Source: CAYNLK01 sp964398055 (GTDB lineage Bacteria; Chloroflexota; Anaerolineae; 4572-78; J111). Taken from it: a stretch of 64,000 nt of DNA. This document shows, piece after piece, positions 36,940-46,254 of the stretch. Below the pieces are notes generated by a model. It was not told the origin of the DNA. It ran no database searches and worked only from the letters and a program-made list of their open reading frames with translations. The stretch lies in the NCBI GenBank assembly GCA_964398055.1, contig CAYNLK010000016.1, positions 49,378 through 113,377 on the forward strand, in the 5' to 3' direction. How positions within the stretch are numbered: the first letter of the stretch is position 1; each line of letters begins with the position of its first letter. Made by a program: the position numbers and the translations under genes.

Positions 36940-38835
36940 TCAATTGGTCACTACTGCCAGCCTTCCATCCGTCTTGGCGCCAGTGGCGGGGGTGATGCCG
37001 CCCAGCTCACGGATGGAGGCGATCAACTGCCGGGAGACCAACAGACCGGTATCCAACCGTGAACCATAGGCGCGATCCAGAGATATGAGTGACAGATTGA
37101 AGTACATGGCTGCGTGCTTTTCCCAGGCGCAACAGGCCTTGCGGACATGGCTGCTGCAAGCAATGACAAATTTTCTATCCAGTTGCTCGGCAAGTGGTAC
37201 GCCGTGGACTGTGATATTGCCAGCGCAACAGGCAGCCCGTTTTCCTTTGACCACATTGACCGTGTACCGGAGGGTCCGGCTAAATTGCAGAAAGCCCCGT
37301 TCGGTGTGAGGTTCGCCCGGCAAATCGATGCGCTGGGCATTGTCATCGAGCAACTCCTGGAGTTGCTGGCCGGTTAAAGAAAAGATTTGGATAGTATCGG
37401 CAAAGGGCATCACGCGCAGCCACATCCCCAAAGTCACGTGCGGGGCCGGCGGCAGGCCGCGGCTAATATCGGCCGCATCAACCATAGCCAAGTCAACCGG
37501 AAACTGGTTGGCCCAACATCTGGCCAGCAGACCATCGGTCACAAAATTGACCAGCGGTATCTCTTCAAAGGCAAAACAGTTATTCAACACAACCGAGCTT
37601 AAACCGGGATCATCGGCCAATAGGCCCAACGGCTTTGCCAGCAGCGGCCGGGCCTGCTCAACCAGCGGCCGGATCACCTCGGTCTCAAACGCCTCATCAA
37701 CCGGCAGATCGGCCACCGGGATCAATCGGGCGCTGGCAACAGCCGCGGTACCCTCACGCAGGATAATATCAACCGAACCCAGAAAGCGGCCCTGGGCGCC
37801 GGCCTGCACAATCGGAATACCGTTGACGATATTGGCCTGGCCCAACCCCTGTTCATTCAGGGCGTGGTGGGTGTGTCCACCGATGATCAAATCAACTTCG
37901 CAATAATCCAGGGCCTGGGCCAATTCCACATCACCCAGCGGTTTGACAATGGCCGAGTCTGACGCGACGCTGTAACCAAGATGGGATAAAACAATGATGA
38001 TGTCGCAGTAAGGCTTGAAGGCGGGCAGAAGATCCTGCAAGATCGCCAGCGGATCGAAAATTAGGACCTCAGAATCCTGACATTTGACCTGCCCGGCGGT
38101 GGTCAAGCCGATAACCCCAATCCGAATCCCTTTGACCCGAAACAGGGCCGCCGGATAGGAGAGCCAGTTGAGATGCTGTTGGCTGATGGCATTGGCCGAT
38201 AGAATCGGGAAGCGGGCATCCTGCTGAATAGCGTGGGTCAGCAACCCGGCCCCTCGATCCAGGTCATGGTTGCCGATGACATCGACATCAACCCCGGCAG
38301 CCGAGTAGGCCCGGTATCCGGCGTGGACCTTGAGCGAAGCCTGATCTTGTTCCAGCAGCTCATCAAAGAGTGAGCCGACTTGCCCATCGCCACCCGCGGC
38401 AAACATCACTGCCACATCAGGATTGTCCCGGTAGCGCTGCCGCAACTCGCGCACCAGCGAAACCATGCGAGAAAAAATGGGGAATTCCGCTGCGGCGTTG
38501 ATCTTGTAGATGAGTCCATGCAGATCATTGAAATGAAAAACTCGCAGCCGAAACGGGTTGAGCCGGTCAGCGGCGTTGGATTGAAGCAGACGCCAGGCCG
38601 GGTCGGCCTCGATCTGGTCAACCGGGCCCAGAGTGGCGTTGCCGGTCAGCAAAAAGAGCTCGGCCCCAACCATACCGTTGGGATTGGGCGCGGCCTGAAC
38701 AAAGCGCATGGGGTTCTCAACAGTTGCCCGCTCAGGCTCAAAAGCCAGACCAGCGAGTTCAGGCAAATCAAGCGGCTGCGCTGTTTGCGCTGAGCCAATT
38801 AGGTGTAACCCAAGGGGATCAGATTGTACCGCCAT
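36940..38835 (-). CDS. 5'-nucleotidase/UshA-like metallophosphoesterase, no signal peptide
   Basis: 631 residues. Metallophosphatase domain about 95-370: FHFNDLHG, AAGGDGQVG, GNHDLDRG, IVLSHLGYS and GGHTHHA, the metal ligands of the calcineurin/UshA family. The 5'-nucleotidase C-terminal domain follows (VNFVTDGLLA, SLTGQQLQELLDDNAQ). Secreted relatives carry a signal peptide; this one begins with MAVQSDPLGLHLIG and a soluble 90-residue extension, so it looks cytoplasmic. It would dephosphorylate a nucleotide or a sugar-phosphate-type metabolite. It lies 15 bases before the aldolase and 24 after the dehydrogenase, in the same operon. Confidence 0.85.
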   Translation of the reverse strand: MAVQSDPLGLHLIGSAQTAQPLDLPELAGLAFEPERATVENPMRFVQAAPNPNGMVGAELFLLTGNATLGPVDQIEADPAWRLLQSNAADRLNPFRLRVFHFNDLHGLIYKINAAAEFPIFSRMVSLVRELRQRYRDNPDVAVMFAAGGDGQVGSLFDELLEQDQASLKVHAGYRAYSAAGVDVDVIGNHDLDRGAGLLTHAIQQDARFPILSANAISQQHLNWLSYPAALFRVKGIRIGVIGLTTAGQVKCQDSEVLIFDPLAILQDLLPAFKPYCDIIIVLSHLGYSVASDSAIVKPLGDVELAQALDYCEVDLIIGGHTHHALNEQGLGQANIVNGIPIVQAGAQGRFLGSVDIILREGTAAVASARLIPVADLPVDEAFETEVIRPLVEQARPLLAKPLGLLADDPGLSSVVLNNCFAFEEIPLVNFVTDGLLARCWANQFPVDLAMVDAADISRGLPPAPHVTLGMWLRVMPFADTIQIFSLTGQQLQELLDDNAQRIDLPGEPHTERGFLQFSRTLRYTVNVVKGKRAACCAGNITVHGVPLAEQLDRKFVIACSSHVRKACCAWEKHAAMYFNLSLISLDRAYGSRLDTGLLVSRQLIASIRELGGITPATGAKTDGRLAVVTN

Positions 38836-38859
38836 TTCCGCTACCGTACCGGGTCTCTT

Positions 38860-39894
38860 TCAAGATATGCGGTTCAACATGTCCGGCAAAATCGGGTAAA
38901 GGAGTGGTTCGCCGGCAAAAAAGCGGCGGATTTCCTCCACCGCCACCTCACCCAGATGGGTGCAATCTTCAATGCAGCCGGCCAGATGGGGCAGCACAAC
39001 CACATTTTCCAGCCGGCGTAGCGGGCTATCGGCTGCCGGCGGTTCGGGGTCGGTCACGTCGAGGAAAGCAAAGAAACGACCTTTACTCAGCTCGGCAATC
39101 AAGGCCGGTTCGTCGATCAGGCTGCCCCGGGCGGTATTGATGATCAAAGCCTCATCCTTCAATCGGGCCAGGCCCGCGGCGTTGATGAGTTGATCGGTTG
39201 CCGGCTTGGCCGGAGCATGCAGGGTGAGGATGTCGGCCCGTTGGAGCAATTCTGGCAGCTCAACTTTTTCGACCCCCAACTCAGCTGCAGCCTCAGGGGT
39301 CACAAACGGATCATACAGTAAAATTTGAACCTGGAACGGCTCCAGCAGCCGGATGAGATGGCGGCCCACGTTGCTGGCTCCAACCAGGCCAACCTGCTTG
39401 TGGCGCAGCTCACGTGCCGGCCAGTAGGGACTCTCGCGCCAGCCGCCGGCACGCACATGTTGGCCCAACGGCCAGATGCGCTTGATGCCCACAATCATCA
39501 AACCCAGGGTGGTAATAGCGACATCCTCGGCCAGCACAGGCGCGGCTGTGGTGACGCGCACGTTGCGCGCCCAGAGCGCCTGGCTGATAAAACGCTGAAC
39601 GCTGCCGCCCATGTGGGCCATCAGCTTCAAGCGAGGGGCGGCGGCTATGACCTCGGCGTCCAGTTGGGCTACTCCCCAACTGGTCAGGCAGGCGTCGGCT
39701 GGCGGCAAAAGGGTGAGCAAATCCGCTTTGGTGGCCGGTTCAACGCCGGGATGCTCGATGACGTTGGCCAAACGGCGCAGCTTATGCCAGGTGTTCTGGT
39801 TCAACATCCGGCGGTAATGGTTCCGGCCGATGAGCACAGCCACGGTAGGAAGTTCCAGATTATAAACAGCCGGAGGTGAATTTTGATTTATCAT
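38860..39894 (-). CDS. D-isomer 2-hydroxyacid dehydrogenase
   Basis: 344 residues. NAD-binding Rossmann motif VGLVGASNVGRHLIRLLEPF (the usual GxGxxG reads GASNVG), then LYDPFV, NTARGSLIDE with the catalytic Arg, DVTDPEP carrying the Glu, and VVLPHLAGC with the catalytic His. The set is that of phosphoglycerate dehydrogenase/glycerate-type enzymes. It would interconvert a 2-hydroxyacid and a 2-oxoacid with NAD(H). It begins 9 bases after the MalG-type permease stop, so a role in metabolising the imported sugar or sugar acid is likely. Confidence 0.88.
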   Translation of the reverse strand: MINQNSPPAVYNLELPTVAVLIGRNHYRRMLNQNTWHKLRRLANVIEHPGVEPATKADLLTLLPPADACLTSWGVAQLDAEVIAAAPRLKLMAHMGGSVQRFISQALWARNVRVTTAAPVLAEDVAITTLGLMIVGIKRIWPLGQHVRAGGWRESPYWPARELRHKQVGLVGASNVGRHLIRLLEPFQVQILLYDPFVTPEAAAELGVEKVELPELLQRADILTLHAPAKPATDQLINAAGLARLKDEALIINTARGSLIDEPALIAELSKGRFFAFLDVTDPEPPAADSPLRRLENVVVLPHLAGCIEDCTHLGEVAVEEIRRFFAGEPLLYPILPDMLNRIS

Positions 39895-39903
39895 TTTACA
39901 CGT

Positions 39904-40893
39904 CTACCCTTTAACGGCGCCGGCGGTGATTCCTTCCACAAACTGCTTCTGGGTGAATAAAAAGAGAATCAAAATGGGAAAAATCACAAAGATCGAGGCG
40001 GCCATCAGCAAATTCCAGGGCGCGGAACCCTCCGCGGAGGCAGCCCGCAGATGGCCCAGGCCGACCGGCAGGGTTCGCATGGCCTCGCTCTGGGTGATGA
40101 TCAATGGCCACAGGTAATCATTCCAACGGCCCACAAAGGCAATCAGGACGGTGGCGGCTAAGACGGGCCGGCTAACGGGGGTGACCACCCGCCACAGAAT
40201 CTGCCAGTGGCTGGCGCCGTCCACCTTAGCTGCATCGATGAGGTCGCGCGGCAGGGTGCGGAACTGCTGGTACAGCACAAACACCGGAAAGGCGTGAGCC
40301 GCGGGCGGCACGATCAGGGCAAAGTAGCTGTTAATACCACAGCAAATTTGAGCCGGGGCAAGGCGTAAGCCGAGGGCAGCCAGAATTGGCGCCGTCACTG
40401 GATCGGCTGTCCGGCTCAGGTCGCCCAGTTCTTTGAGCAAAATGAAGTTGGGGACCAGCTTCATCTCGACCGGGATCATCATGGTGGCCAGGATCAACAG
40501 AAATAACAGCCGCTTATTGATGGGAAATTCAATGAAAACCAGGGCATAAGCCATAAACAAGGCAAACAAGACTTGCAGCAAGGTGCTGGCCAGGCCGGTG
40601 AAGATACTGTTGAAATAGTATATATCGAAAGGTGCCACGGCCCAGGCCGCCGAGAAATTTTCCCAGAGCCAATGGCGGGGTAACAAGGTGGGTGGATAGA
40701 TGGCGATCTCCTGGGGTGTTTTAAGAGAGGTGGTCATCATCCAAAAGAAGGGCAACCCCAGCACGATTGTTACCAGGATCAGGATGAGATAGACCCCGCC
40801 TTTTTCCATCCTTGTCCGGGCCAACCGGCGCCGGTGGAGGTCGGCCAGCTCAGGCCGAAGGGTCATTGACTTTGCTTCTGCCTTCGCCGTCAT
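39904..40893 (-). CDS. Sugar ABC transporter permease, MalG type
   Basis: 329 residues. Cytoplasmic basic N-terminus, then six hydrophobic helices. The ATPase-docking EAA loop reads LPRDLIDAAKVDGASHWQILWRVVTPVSRP, as in carbohydrate-uptake family 1 permeases. The extra loop after the fourth helix (residues about 165-210) includes LRLAPAQICCG. The start codon lies one base after the MalF-type stop, and its GGAGGAG ribosome site lies in the end of that gene. No ATP-binding subunit gene is in the window, so a shared (MsmX/UgpC-like) ATPase encoded elsewhere is expected. Confidence 0.92.
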   Translation of the reverse strand: MTAKAEAKSMTLRPELADLHRRRLARTRMEKGGVYLILILVTIVLGLPFFWMMTTSLKTPQEIAIYPPTLLPRHWLWENFSAAWAVAPFDIYYFNSIFTGLASTLLQVLFALFMAYALVFIEFPINKRLLFLLILATMMIPVEMKLVPNFILLKELGDLSRTADPVTAPILAALGLRLAPAQICCGINSYFALIVPPAAHAFPVFVLYQQFRTLPRDLIDAAKVDGASHWQILWRVVTPVSRPVLAATVLIAFVGRWNDYLWPLIITQSEAMRTLPVGLGHLRAASAEGSAPWNLLMAASIFVIFPILILFLFTQKQFVEGITAGAVKG

Positions 40894-40894
40894 C

Positions 40895-41848
40895 TTATTT
40901 CTCCTCCCCCTCGTAGTGAACCCAGCGTTCAGAACCTTTGACCTGGATAATCGTTAGCAAGATCATAATGACAAAGAAGGCCAACGCAAAAGTAGAAGCA
41001 TAACCGGCCCTAAAATTACGGAAAGCCAGTTGGTACAGATGATAGACGTACGTGCTGGACGCAGGATAAACCGGTCCCCCTGCGGTCATGATGGCTACAA
41101 TATCAAACGCCTTAAAAGCGGCAATCAAACCGCTGACGGACAGGAAAAAGATCACCGGCGTCATTAGCGGTAAAGTGATATGGCGCAAAATAGCCCAGCC
41201 AGAAGCGCCGTCTACCCTGGCGGCTTCATAATATTCTTTGTTGATGCCCTGCAAACCGGCCAAAAAGAAGACCGACGCAAAACCAATCTCTTTCCAGATG
41301 CCCACAATAATGATCGCCCACAGCGCCAGGACCACGCTGTTGAGCCAGTTGATACCGGGCACTCCCAGGGCGCGGTAGATATAACTCAAGGGTCCAAAAG
41401 TTGGGTTCAGCACAAAGGCCCAGACCAGCGCCGCGGCAGCGGTGGTGGTAATGTGAGGAGTGAAGGCCACCGTCCTGAAGAAAGATTGCCCAAATAAACG
41501 CCGATTTAGCAACAACGCCAACAGGAAGGCCAACGATTGGGCAATAATCACCACGCTCAGGGCATACGTCAGCGTATTGCCGACCACCGTCCAGACAACC
41601 GGGTCTTGCAGCAACCGGGTATAATTGTCAAAATAGACAAACTGGCCAGTAGGCGTTAGAAAATTCCAGCGGAAGAAACTCAAATAAACACTGTAGATAA
41701 TCGGCCAATAGGTAAAAACAACAAACAAGATCAGATTTGGAGCAAAAAAAGCCAGAAAGGTCAAATATTCCTTTTTATTGCGTCGCCACTTGCGGCCGGC
41801 TTTGGCCCACTTCGACTCGTCAGCGCGCAGGCTCGCAGAAATTGTCAT
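40895..41848 (-). CDS. Sugar ABC transporter permease, MalF type
   Basis: 317 residues from the ATG at 41848; a TTG six codons upstream is possible but GGTAGGG favours the ATG. Six helices; NLILFVVFTYWPIIYSVYLSFFRW is split over the first helix. The EAA loop reads EYYEAARVDGASGWAILRHITLPLMTP. It pairs with the MalG-type permease immediately downstream and with the binding protein 178 bases upstream. Confidence 0.92.
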   Translation of the reverse strand: MTISASLRADESKWAKAGRKWRRNKKEYLTFLAFFAPNLILFVVFTYWPIIYSVYLSFFRWNFLTPTGQFVYFDNYTRLLQDPVVWTVVGNTLTYALSVVIIAQSLAFLLALLLNRRLFGQSFFRTVAFTPHITTTAAAALVWAFVLNPTFGPLSYIYRALGVPGINWLNSVVLALWAIIIVGIWKEIGFASVFFLAGLQGINKEYYEAARVDGASGWAILRHITLPLMTPVIFFLSVSGLIAAFKAFDIVAIMTAGGPVYPASSTYVYHLYQLAFRNFRAGYASTFALAFFVIMILLTIIQVKGSERWVHYEGEEK

Positions 41849-42026
41849 CGACCCTACCCGAAGCAAAGGAGGTGAGTTTCATAACCGATTTATACCCGCC
41901 CTACACCAACGTGACCCTCGACGTAGGAACGAGAATTCCAGATAAGCTATTTGGCTGCTATCCAAAGGGATAAAGGGAGTGCAGAAAAATGTCCGCACTC
42001 CCTGGTTCAAAGAAAACTTTCAGTGG

Positions 42027-43559
42027 TTACGGAGCAAAGATCTCATCCTTGAGACCCTGTTCGGCTTTGGCGTCGGCCGCGTCCAAGGTGGTTTGCACAT
42101 CGGCATTTTCGACCAAAATCTTTTGCAGCGCCTCATCAAAGGCTGTCCGCACCGCCGGGGAGGTATTCATGCTGAAATCACCCCGCAGAAAGGGTAAAGA
42201 TTCATGCATAATGGCATAGCGCTGGTCAGACAGGAAGCTACCGGCAGATTTACGAGCTCCTTCGGTGAAAGCGGCGTAACCGGAGCGTTCGGCCAGATAG
42301 GCCAGGCTTTCATCGCTCAGCATAAATTTAATAAACGTCCAGGCGGCGTCCCTTTTTTCCGCCGGAGTGATTGCCATCATGGCAATGCCACCGCCGCCGG
42401 GGGCATACACTTTGCCCGCCGCACCGGCCGGATAATTGGCCACAGCCGGGGTAAAGCCGACCGATTCGGTAAAGATTTCGGCGAAGGGAGCCGGCGAGTC
42501 AAGGATCATAGCGGCCTGACCGTTCTTGAAGGCAGCCCGGTGTCCACCGGAGGCCGCTTCAGGCAATGTGACCGCCCCCTCTTGCATCAGTTGTTGATAC
42601 TGGCTCATCACCTGGACAATCACGGGATCGTTCAGGGTAACATTGCTATAATCTTTGGTGGTAAATTCACCGCCTTCTGACCAAACCTGCGACAGAAGAG
42701 GCCAGGAAATACCCCACAAGGCCGTACCCGTCCGCTGCACCACCCCGTTGGCGTCTTTGACGGTCAACTTACTAGCGTAGTCAAAAAATTCTTGCCAGGT
42801 TTGCGGCGGTCCGGCCAATCCGGCTTCGGCAAAGGCATCCTGGTTGTAGTAGAGCACCGGCATCGAGACGTTGAGCGGCAACCAGACAATCTGCCCATCC
42901 ACCTCGCCGGCAGAAAGCATGGTGCCGGGGAAACCGCTGGTATCAAGGGCATTCGCGCTTTCGATGTAGGGCTTCAGATCGACCAGCACGCCGGACTTGG
43001 CAAATTCGACGATCTCAAAGGTACCCAGTTGGGTTACGTCTGGGCCAACTCCGGCTGCATGGGCCGTTAGCAATTTAGTGGCCAAATCGGTGTAACTACC
43101 TTGGGTCTCCGATACCACAAAGATCTGATCCTGGGAAGCATTAAAGATATCAACCAGTTCATCCTGGGCCGCGCCGGCCACGCCTGTATGCCAGAAAGTC
43201 AGGGTAATGGCCCCCTCAACCGGTTCAGCCCGACCTATTTGACTGCCGACAATCGCCTGGGCATCGACGGCGGAGGGGATACAGAGCTTCCAACCCGGCT
43301 CAATCAGATCGGCATTGTCAATTTTGGCGTAACTGTCATCAACGGCATTCTGTTGATTGGTGGCTTCGACAATGGCCGGAAAGGCAAAGAAATCGCCGTA
43401 ATATTTGTTAGCCAGTTTACTTAACCAGTCATCGGCCTGGACAATTACCTCTACTTCACAGGCGACGGTTTCCTGCGCCCCTGGAGCGGCCAGAGTAGCC
43501 AGGGGCAGCACGCCAAATATAAATACCACAATCAGTAAAACGTTTAACCACTTTTTCAT
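42027..43559 (-). CDS. Sugar ABC transporter binding protein with N-terminal LysM-like domain
   Basis: 510 residues. Signal peptide 1-25 (hydrophobic LLIVVFIFGVLPLATLA). Residues about 33-95 look like a LysM module: VIVQADDWLSKLANKYYGDFFAFPAIVEATN, then IEPGWKLCIP. The remainder (about 110-505) is an UgpB/MalE-type extracellular binding protein (LTFWHTG, GTFEIVEFAKSGVLVDL, GGGGIAMMAI). The LysM could hold the receptor at the peptidoglycan or a surface glycan. GGAGGAG precedes the ATG. First gene of the transport-catabolic operon running to 36145. Confidence 0.88.
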   Translation of the reverse strand: MKKWLNVLLIVVFIFGVLPLATLAAPGAQETVACEVEVIVQADDWLSKLANKYYGDFFAFPAIVEATNQQNAVDDSYAKIDNADLIEPGWKLCIPSAVDAQAIVGSQIGRAEPVEGAITLTFWHTGVAGAAQDELVDIFNASQDQIFVVSETQGSYTDLATKLLTAHAAGVGPDVTQLGTFEIVEFAKSGVLVDLKPYIESANALDTSGFPGTMLSAGEVDGQIVWLPLNVSMPVLYYNQDAFAEAGLAGPPQTWQEFFDYASKLTVKDANGVVQRTGTALWGISWPLLSQVWSEGGEFTTKDYSNVTLNDPVIVQVMSQYQQLMQEGAVTLPEAASGGHRAAFKNGQAAMILDSPAPFAEIFTESVGFTPAVANYPAGAAGKVYAPGGGGIAMMAITPAEKRDAAWTFIKFMLSDESLAYLAERSGYAAFTEGARKSAGSFLSDQRYAIMHESLPFLRGDFSMNTSPAVRTAFDEALQKILVENADVQTTLDAADAKAEQGLKDEIFAP

Positions 43560-44036
43560 TATTAAGCTCCTCCTTCAATGCACAGCGTAACTTTTTTACC
43601 AATGATGTGGCCAAAAGGTGATAAATTTGCACAATTATTGGATTCGATCCAGTTCCCTCCTTTCATCACTAACATCGATCAGCCGGTCGACTTGTAATGT
43701 TCTGTTTAGCCATCTCCATCAAAAATACCACGATTCATGAATTTCGGCAAAGTAAATTCAGAAATAGCAAACATTTTTAAGTTTGAGCAAACAGAGACAA
43801 CCTTTTGGCAGAGTTCACCCCAACCTATCCAGCTTCTTTGTTGGAGTGTTTATTATACTGACTGCCTGTTAACTCTGGGTAATCGAAATGTTAAAAGAGT
43901 TTTAAGTAAATGTAAAAAAACTTTTCAACTTTTCTCAAACGAGGTAGGCTGATGGGGGCAACCGATCGGTCGCCCCCATAATCTTCACGGTTGCAGCAAA
44001 CTAACCCTACAGTGTGGCAGAGGAGCGGACAAGAAA
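43560..44036. other. AT-rich intergenic region upstream of the binding-protein operon
   Basis: 477 bases with no convincing gene. It must carry the operon promoter: on the minus strand a TATAAT occurs at 43852-43857 without a clear -35 box, and a GAAAGGAGGG stretch sits about 105 bases before the start codon. The distal end carries the hairpin at 43952-43979. Base composition is clearly lower in GC than the flanking genes. Confidence 0.5.
43952..43979 (-). terminator. Strong hairpin after the EAD-AAA gene
   Basis: ATGGGGGC and GCCCCCAT pair over eight bases around an inner palindrome ACCGATCGGT, 58 bases after the AAA gene stop. No T-run follows on either strand, so it may be an insulator or a rho-type end rather than a classic terminator. 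Confidence 0.5.
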
Positions 44037-46115
44037 TTAAAACAACTCGGCAAAGTAAGAGCGGGCAGCCCGGTCAATCAAATCGATCGACATTTCAACC
44101 GGCTCATCCCGGTATTTGGCAAAATCAACCAACTGATCCAGCAAATCCCGCGGATGGCAGGCCCGCATCTGGCGACCAACATTAACATAGTACTCCCGCA
44201 GCAAATGGACAAAGGCATGCCGATCAAACTTGATGTTACGAGCCTTGCAGTTACTCAGAAATATTTCATAAAACCGCTGTTCATTGGGATTGTCGATCCC
44301 CAATTTATGGCGAATCCGGCGTAGAAAGGCGTCATCCACCAACGACTCAGGATCGAGGTTGGTCGACAGGATGAGCAAAGTCTCAAAAGGAACAGCGAAT
44401 TTCTTGCCGGTATGGAAGGTCAAGAAATCCAGCCGCTCTTCCAGGGGCACAATCCAGCGGTTCAGCAACTCTTTCGGCTCCATTTGCTGGCGGCCAAAGT
44501 CGTCAACCAGCAGCATCCCGCCATTGGCCTTCAATTGAAACGGCGCTTCGTAGTAGCGATTGGTATCGCTCCAGGCCAGGTCCAGGTCCTGCATGGTCAG
44601 CTCACCGCCAGTTGCTACTACCGGCGCTTCACAGCGGACCCAGCGTTTGTCCAGGCCGTTCGATTCGGCCAGTTGGACGTCTTCGCTGACCATCGGGCGA
44701 TGAGTTTCCCGATCAAAGACGGTAATGATCTGATTACTCTCAAAAATGGCGTAGGGCACCATAATATTGCCGGGCAGCAAACCTCGACCAATGGCCTTGG
44801 CAATGCTGGTCTTGCCATTGCCGGGCGGCCCATACAAAAAGATTGATTTGTATGAATTGACTGCCGGCCCCAACCGATCAACAATATCCTGAGGCAGGAC
44901 CAACCCCTTCAACACCCACTGCACGTCGGCCGGGCGAATCGTTGGCCGATGGCGGGCGTGGTACTTGACCACTTCGATGTAATGGGACAACGTTACCGGG
45001 CAAGGTCCCACAAAGCGATTCCGCTCCAGAAGTTCTCTGGCCCGGCTGCTCCCCTTTTCGGTAATTACGTATTGGTATGAGGCCCGGTTCAAGTTACTAC
45101 CGCCGGTAACCTGCACCAGGGCGTGGTTGCGGAGAATTTGCAAAATAGGTTCAACCACGCCGCTAAAATTAAGGCGCATCGACTGGGCAATCTGCCAACC
45201 TTTCATCTGACCGCCAAAATAGAGCGTTTTCAGGGCCAAACTGGTCAGAAATGGCTCCGGAATGCCGGTCGCTTCAATCGTGCGGGGTTCCCTGATCAAA
45301 TTTTGGAGCCGTTCACTGAGCGGCTCCGGAGGCGGGGCATAAATTTCAGTCCCGTCGGCCTGCCTGTGGGAATTATCATCCGGCCAAGCCAGCCGTTTTA
45401 ACCTGACCGGCTCGGTATAGGTATAGTTCATAGTTGCATCTCCTAACCTGCCGCCTACTTGCTGCTTTTCTGACTGCGTTCCCATTACAGCAGAATTAAA
45501 AAGTAAGTCGGTTTGCTTACGAATTCTTCGAATCTTTTGAGATTGGGTAAATCGAAGGCGAGTATTCAGTTGCTTGGCTTGTTCTATGCCTAAATCCTTA
45601 ACCAACGGATCATTACGTTCAAATAGAGAAAGCAATTTTTCAGCCGCAACCGTGGGCAATTCAAGCTGTAGTTCTATCCCGGAGCGGTCGGCCCGGACCT
45701 GCAGTACTTCAACTTGTTCGCGCGGTATATCCAAACTACTGGCCACGGCCCCAACTGCAGCCAGCTGCAATTCAACAGAAAACTCGGCCCAATCGCCCAC
45801 AAACCTAATGCCTACCTGGCTTCTGGTGCCAACTTTATCCGGGGTTGGTTCAGCAGGAGACACTGCAAGTGACGTAGAGAACTTTTCGTAATGGCGAGGG
45901 CTGCGAGCCGCCAGTTGAGTTAATAGTTTGTCAAACTGGTTGAAATTCTTGCTGTAGTCGAGCAGCAACTGGATTTTCCAAAGACGAGGTGTATCAGGCG
46001 CAAATTTCTCACAAACCAGTGGGAAATTGATGTAACAGAAGGTGGTTAACGCATCCCCCGGGAGGGCCATATGGAGTAGTTTAAAAATTGATGCTATATT
46101 ATAAGCCACAGCCAT
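44037..46115 (-). CDS. AAA ATPase with N-terminal effector-associated (death-like) domain and winged helix
   Basis: 692 residues from the ATG at 46115 (GGGGTGAT before it); an in-frame upstream ATG at 46157 lies inside a TATAAT and is rejected. About 5-80: IFKLLHMALPGDALTTFCY..FPLVCEKFAPDTPRLWKIQLLLDY..FDKLLTQLAARSPRHYEKF, matching the helical effector-associated/bacterial death-like domains of NACHT, TIR and caspase-type conflict proteins. About 102-180: small alpha/beta module (SLDIPREQVEVLQV..LELPTVAAEKLLSLFE). About 290-380: winged helix (TLYFGGQMKGWQIAQSM). About 420-690: AAA domain, Walker A GPPGNGKT 429-436, Walker B GGMLLVDDF, sensor ILSTN, arginine finger AFLRRIRHK. It sits between sugar catabolic genes but has its own promoter. 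A regulatory or defence ATPase; partners not in view. Confidence 0.78.
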   Translation of the reverse strand: MAVAYNIASIFKLLHMALPGDALTTFCYINFPLVCEKFAPDTPRLWKIQLLLDYSKNFNQFDKLLTQLAARSPRHYEKFSTSLAVSPAEPTPDKVGTRSQVGIRFVGDWAEFSVELQLAAVGAVASSLDIPREQVEVLQVRADRSGIELQLELPTVAAEKLLSLFERNDPLVKDLGIEQAKQLNTRLRFTQSQKIRRIRKQTDLLFNSAVMGTQSEKQQVGGRLGDATMNYTYTEPVRLKRLAWPDDNSHRQADGTEIYAPPPEPLSERLQNLIREPRTIEATGIPEPFLTSLALKTLYFGGQMKGWQIAQSMRLNFSGVVEPILQILRNHALVQVTGGSNLNRASYQYVITEKGSSRARELLERNRFVGPCPVTLSHYIEVVKYHARHRPTIRPADVQWVLKGLVLPQDIVDRLGPAVNSYKSIFLYGPPGNGKTSIAKAIGRGLLPGNIMVPYAIFESNQIITVFDRETHRPMVSEDVQLAESNGLDKRWVRCEAPVVATGGELTMQDLDLAWSDTNRYYEAPFQLKANGGMLLVDDFGRQQMEPKELLNRWIVPLEERLDFLTFHTGKKFAVPFETLLILSTNLDPESLVDDAFLRRIRHKLGIDNPNEQRFYEIFLSNCKARNIKFDRHAFVHLLREYYVNVGRQMRACHPRDLLDQLVDFAKYRDEPVEMSIDLIDRAARSYFAELF

Positions 46116-46156
46116 AGTATCACCCCAATTCCCTCTGGCGTTAAACTGTCTCCACA

Positions 46157-46162
46157 ATTATA
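46157..46162 (-). promoter_or_regulatory. -10 box of the EAD-AAA gene
   Basis: Perfect TATAAT on the minus strand, about 42 bases before the chosen ATG; no good -35 box. It decides the start codon, since the longer reading begins within this box. Confidence 0.45.
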
Positions 46163-46254
46163 CTACATAAGCAACTCTAGCCTCTTTTAACTTTAACCAA
46201 AAATTAAGCGCCAAGATATAAGACATTAATACTATACTAAATTGACCAGAATAG

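Noticed and set aside
43737..43952. Possible small gene of 71 codons upstream of the binding-protein operon
   Set aside because: AT-rich, no ribosome site, composition of random translation, and it covers the presumed promoter region.
46116..46157. Longer start for the EAD-AAA gene
   Set aside because: The upstream ATG lies within a perfect TATAAT on the minus strand; the ATG at 46115 has a ribosome site and begins the conserved domain.
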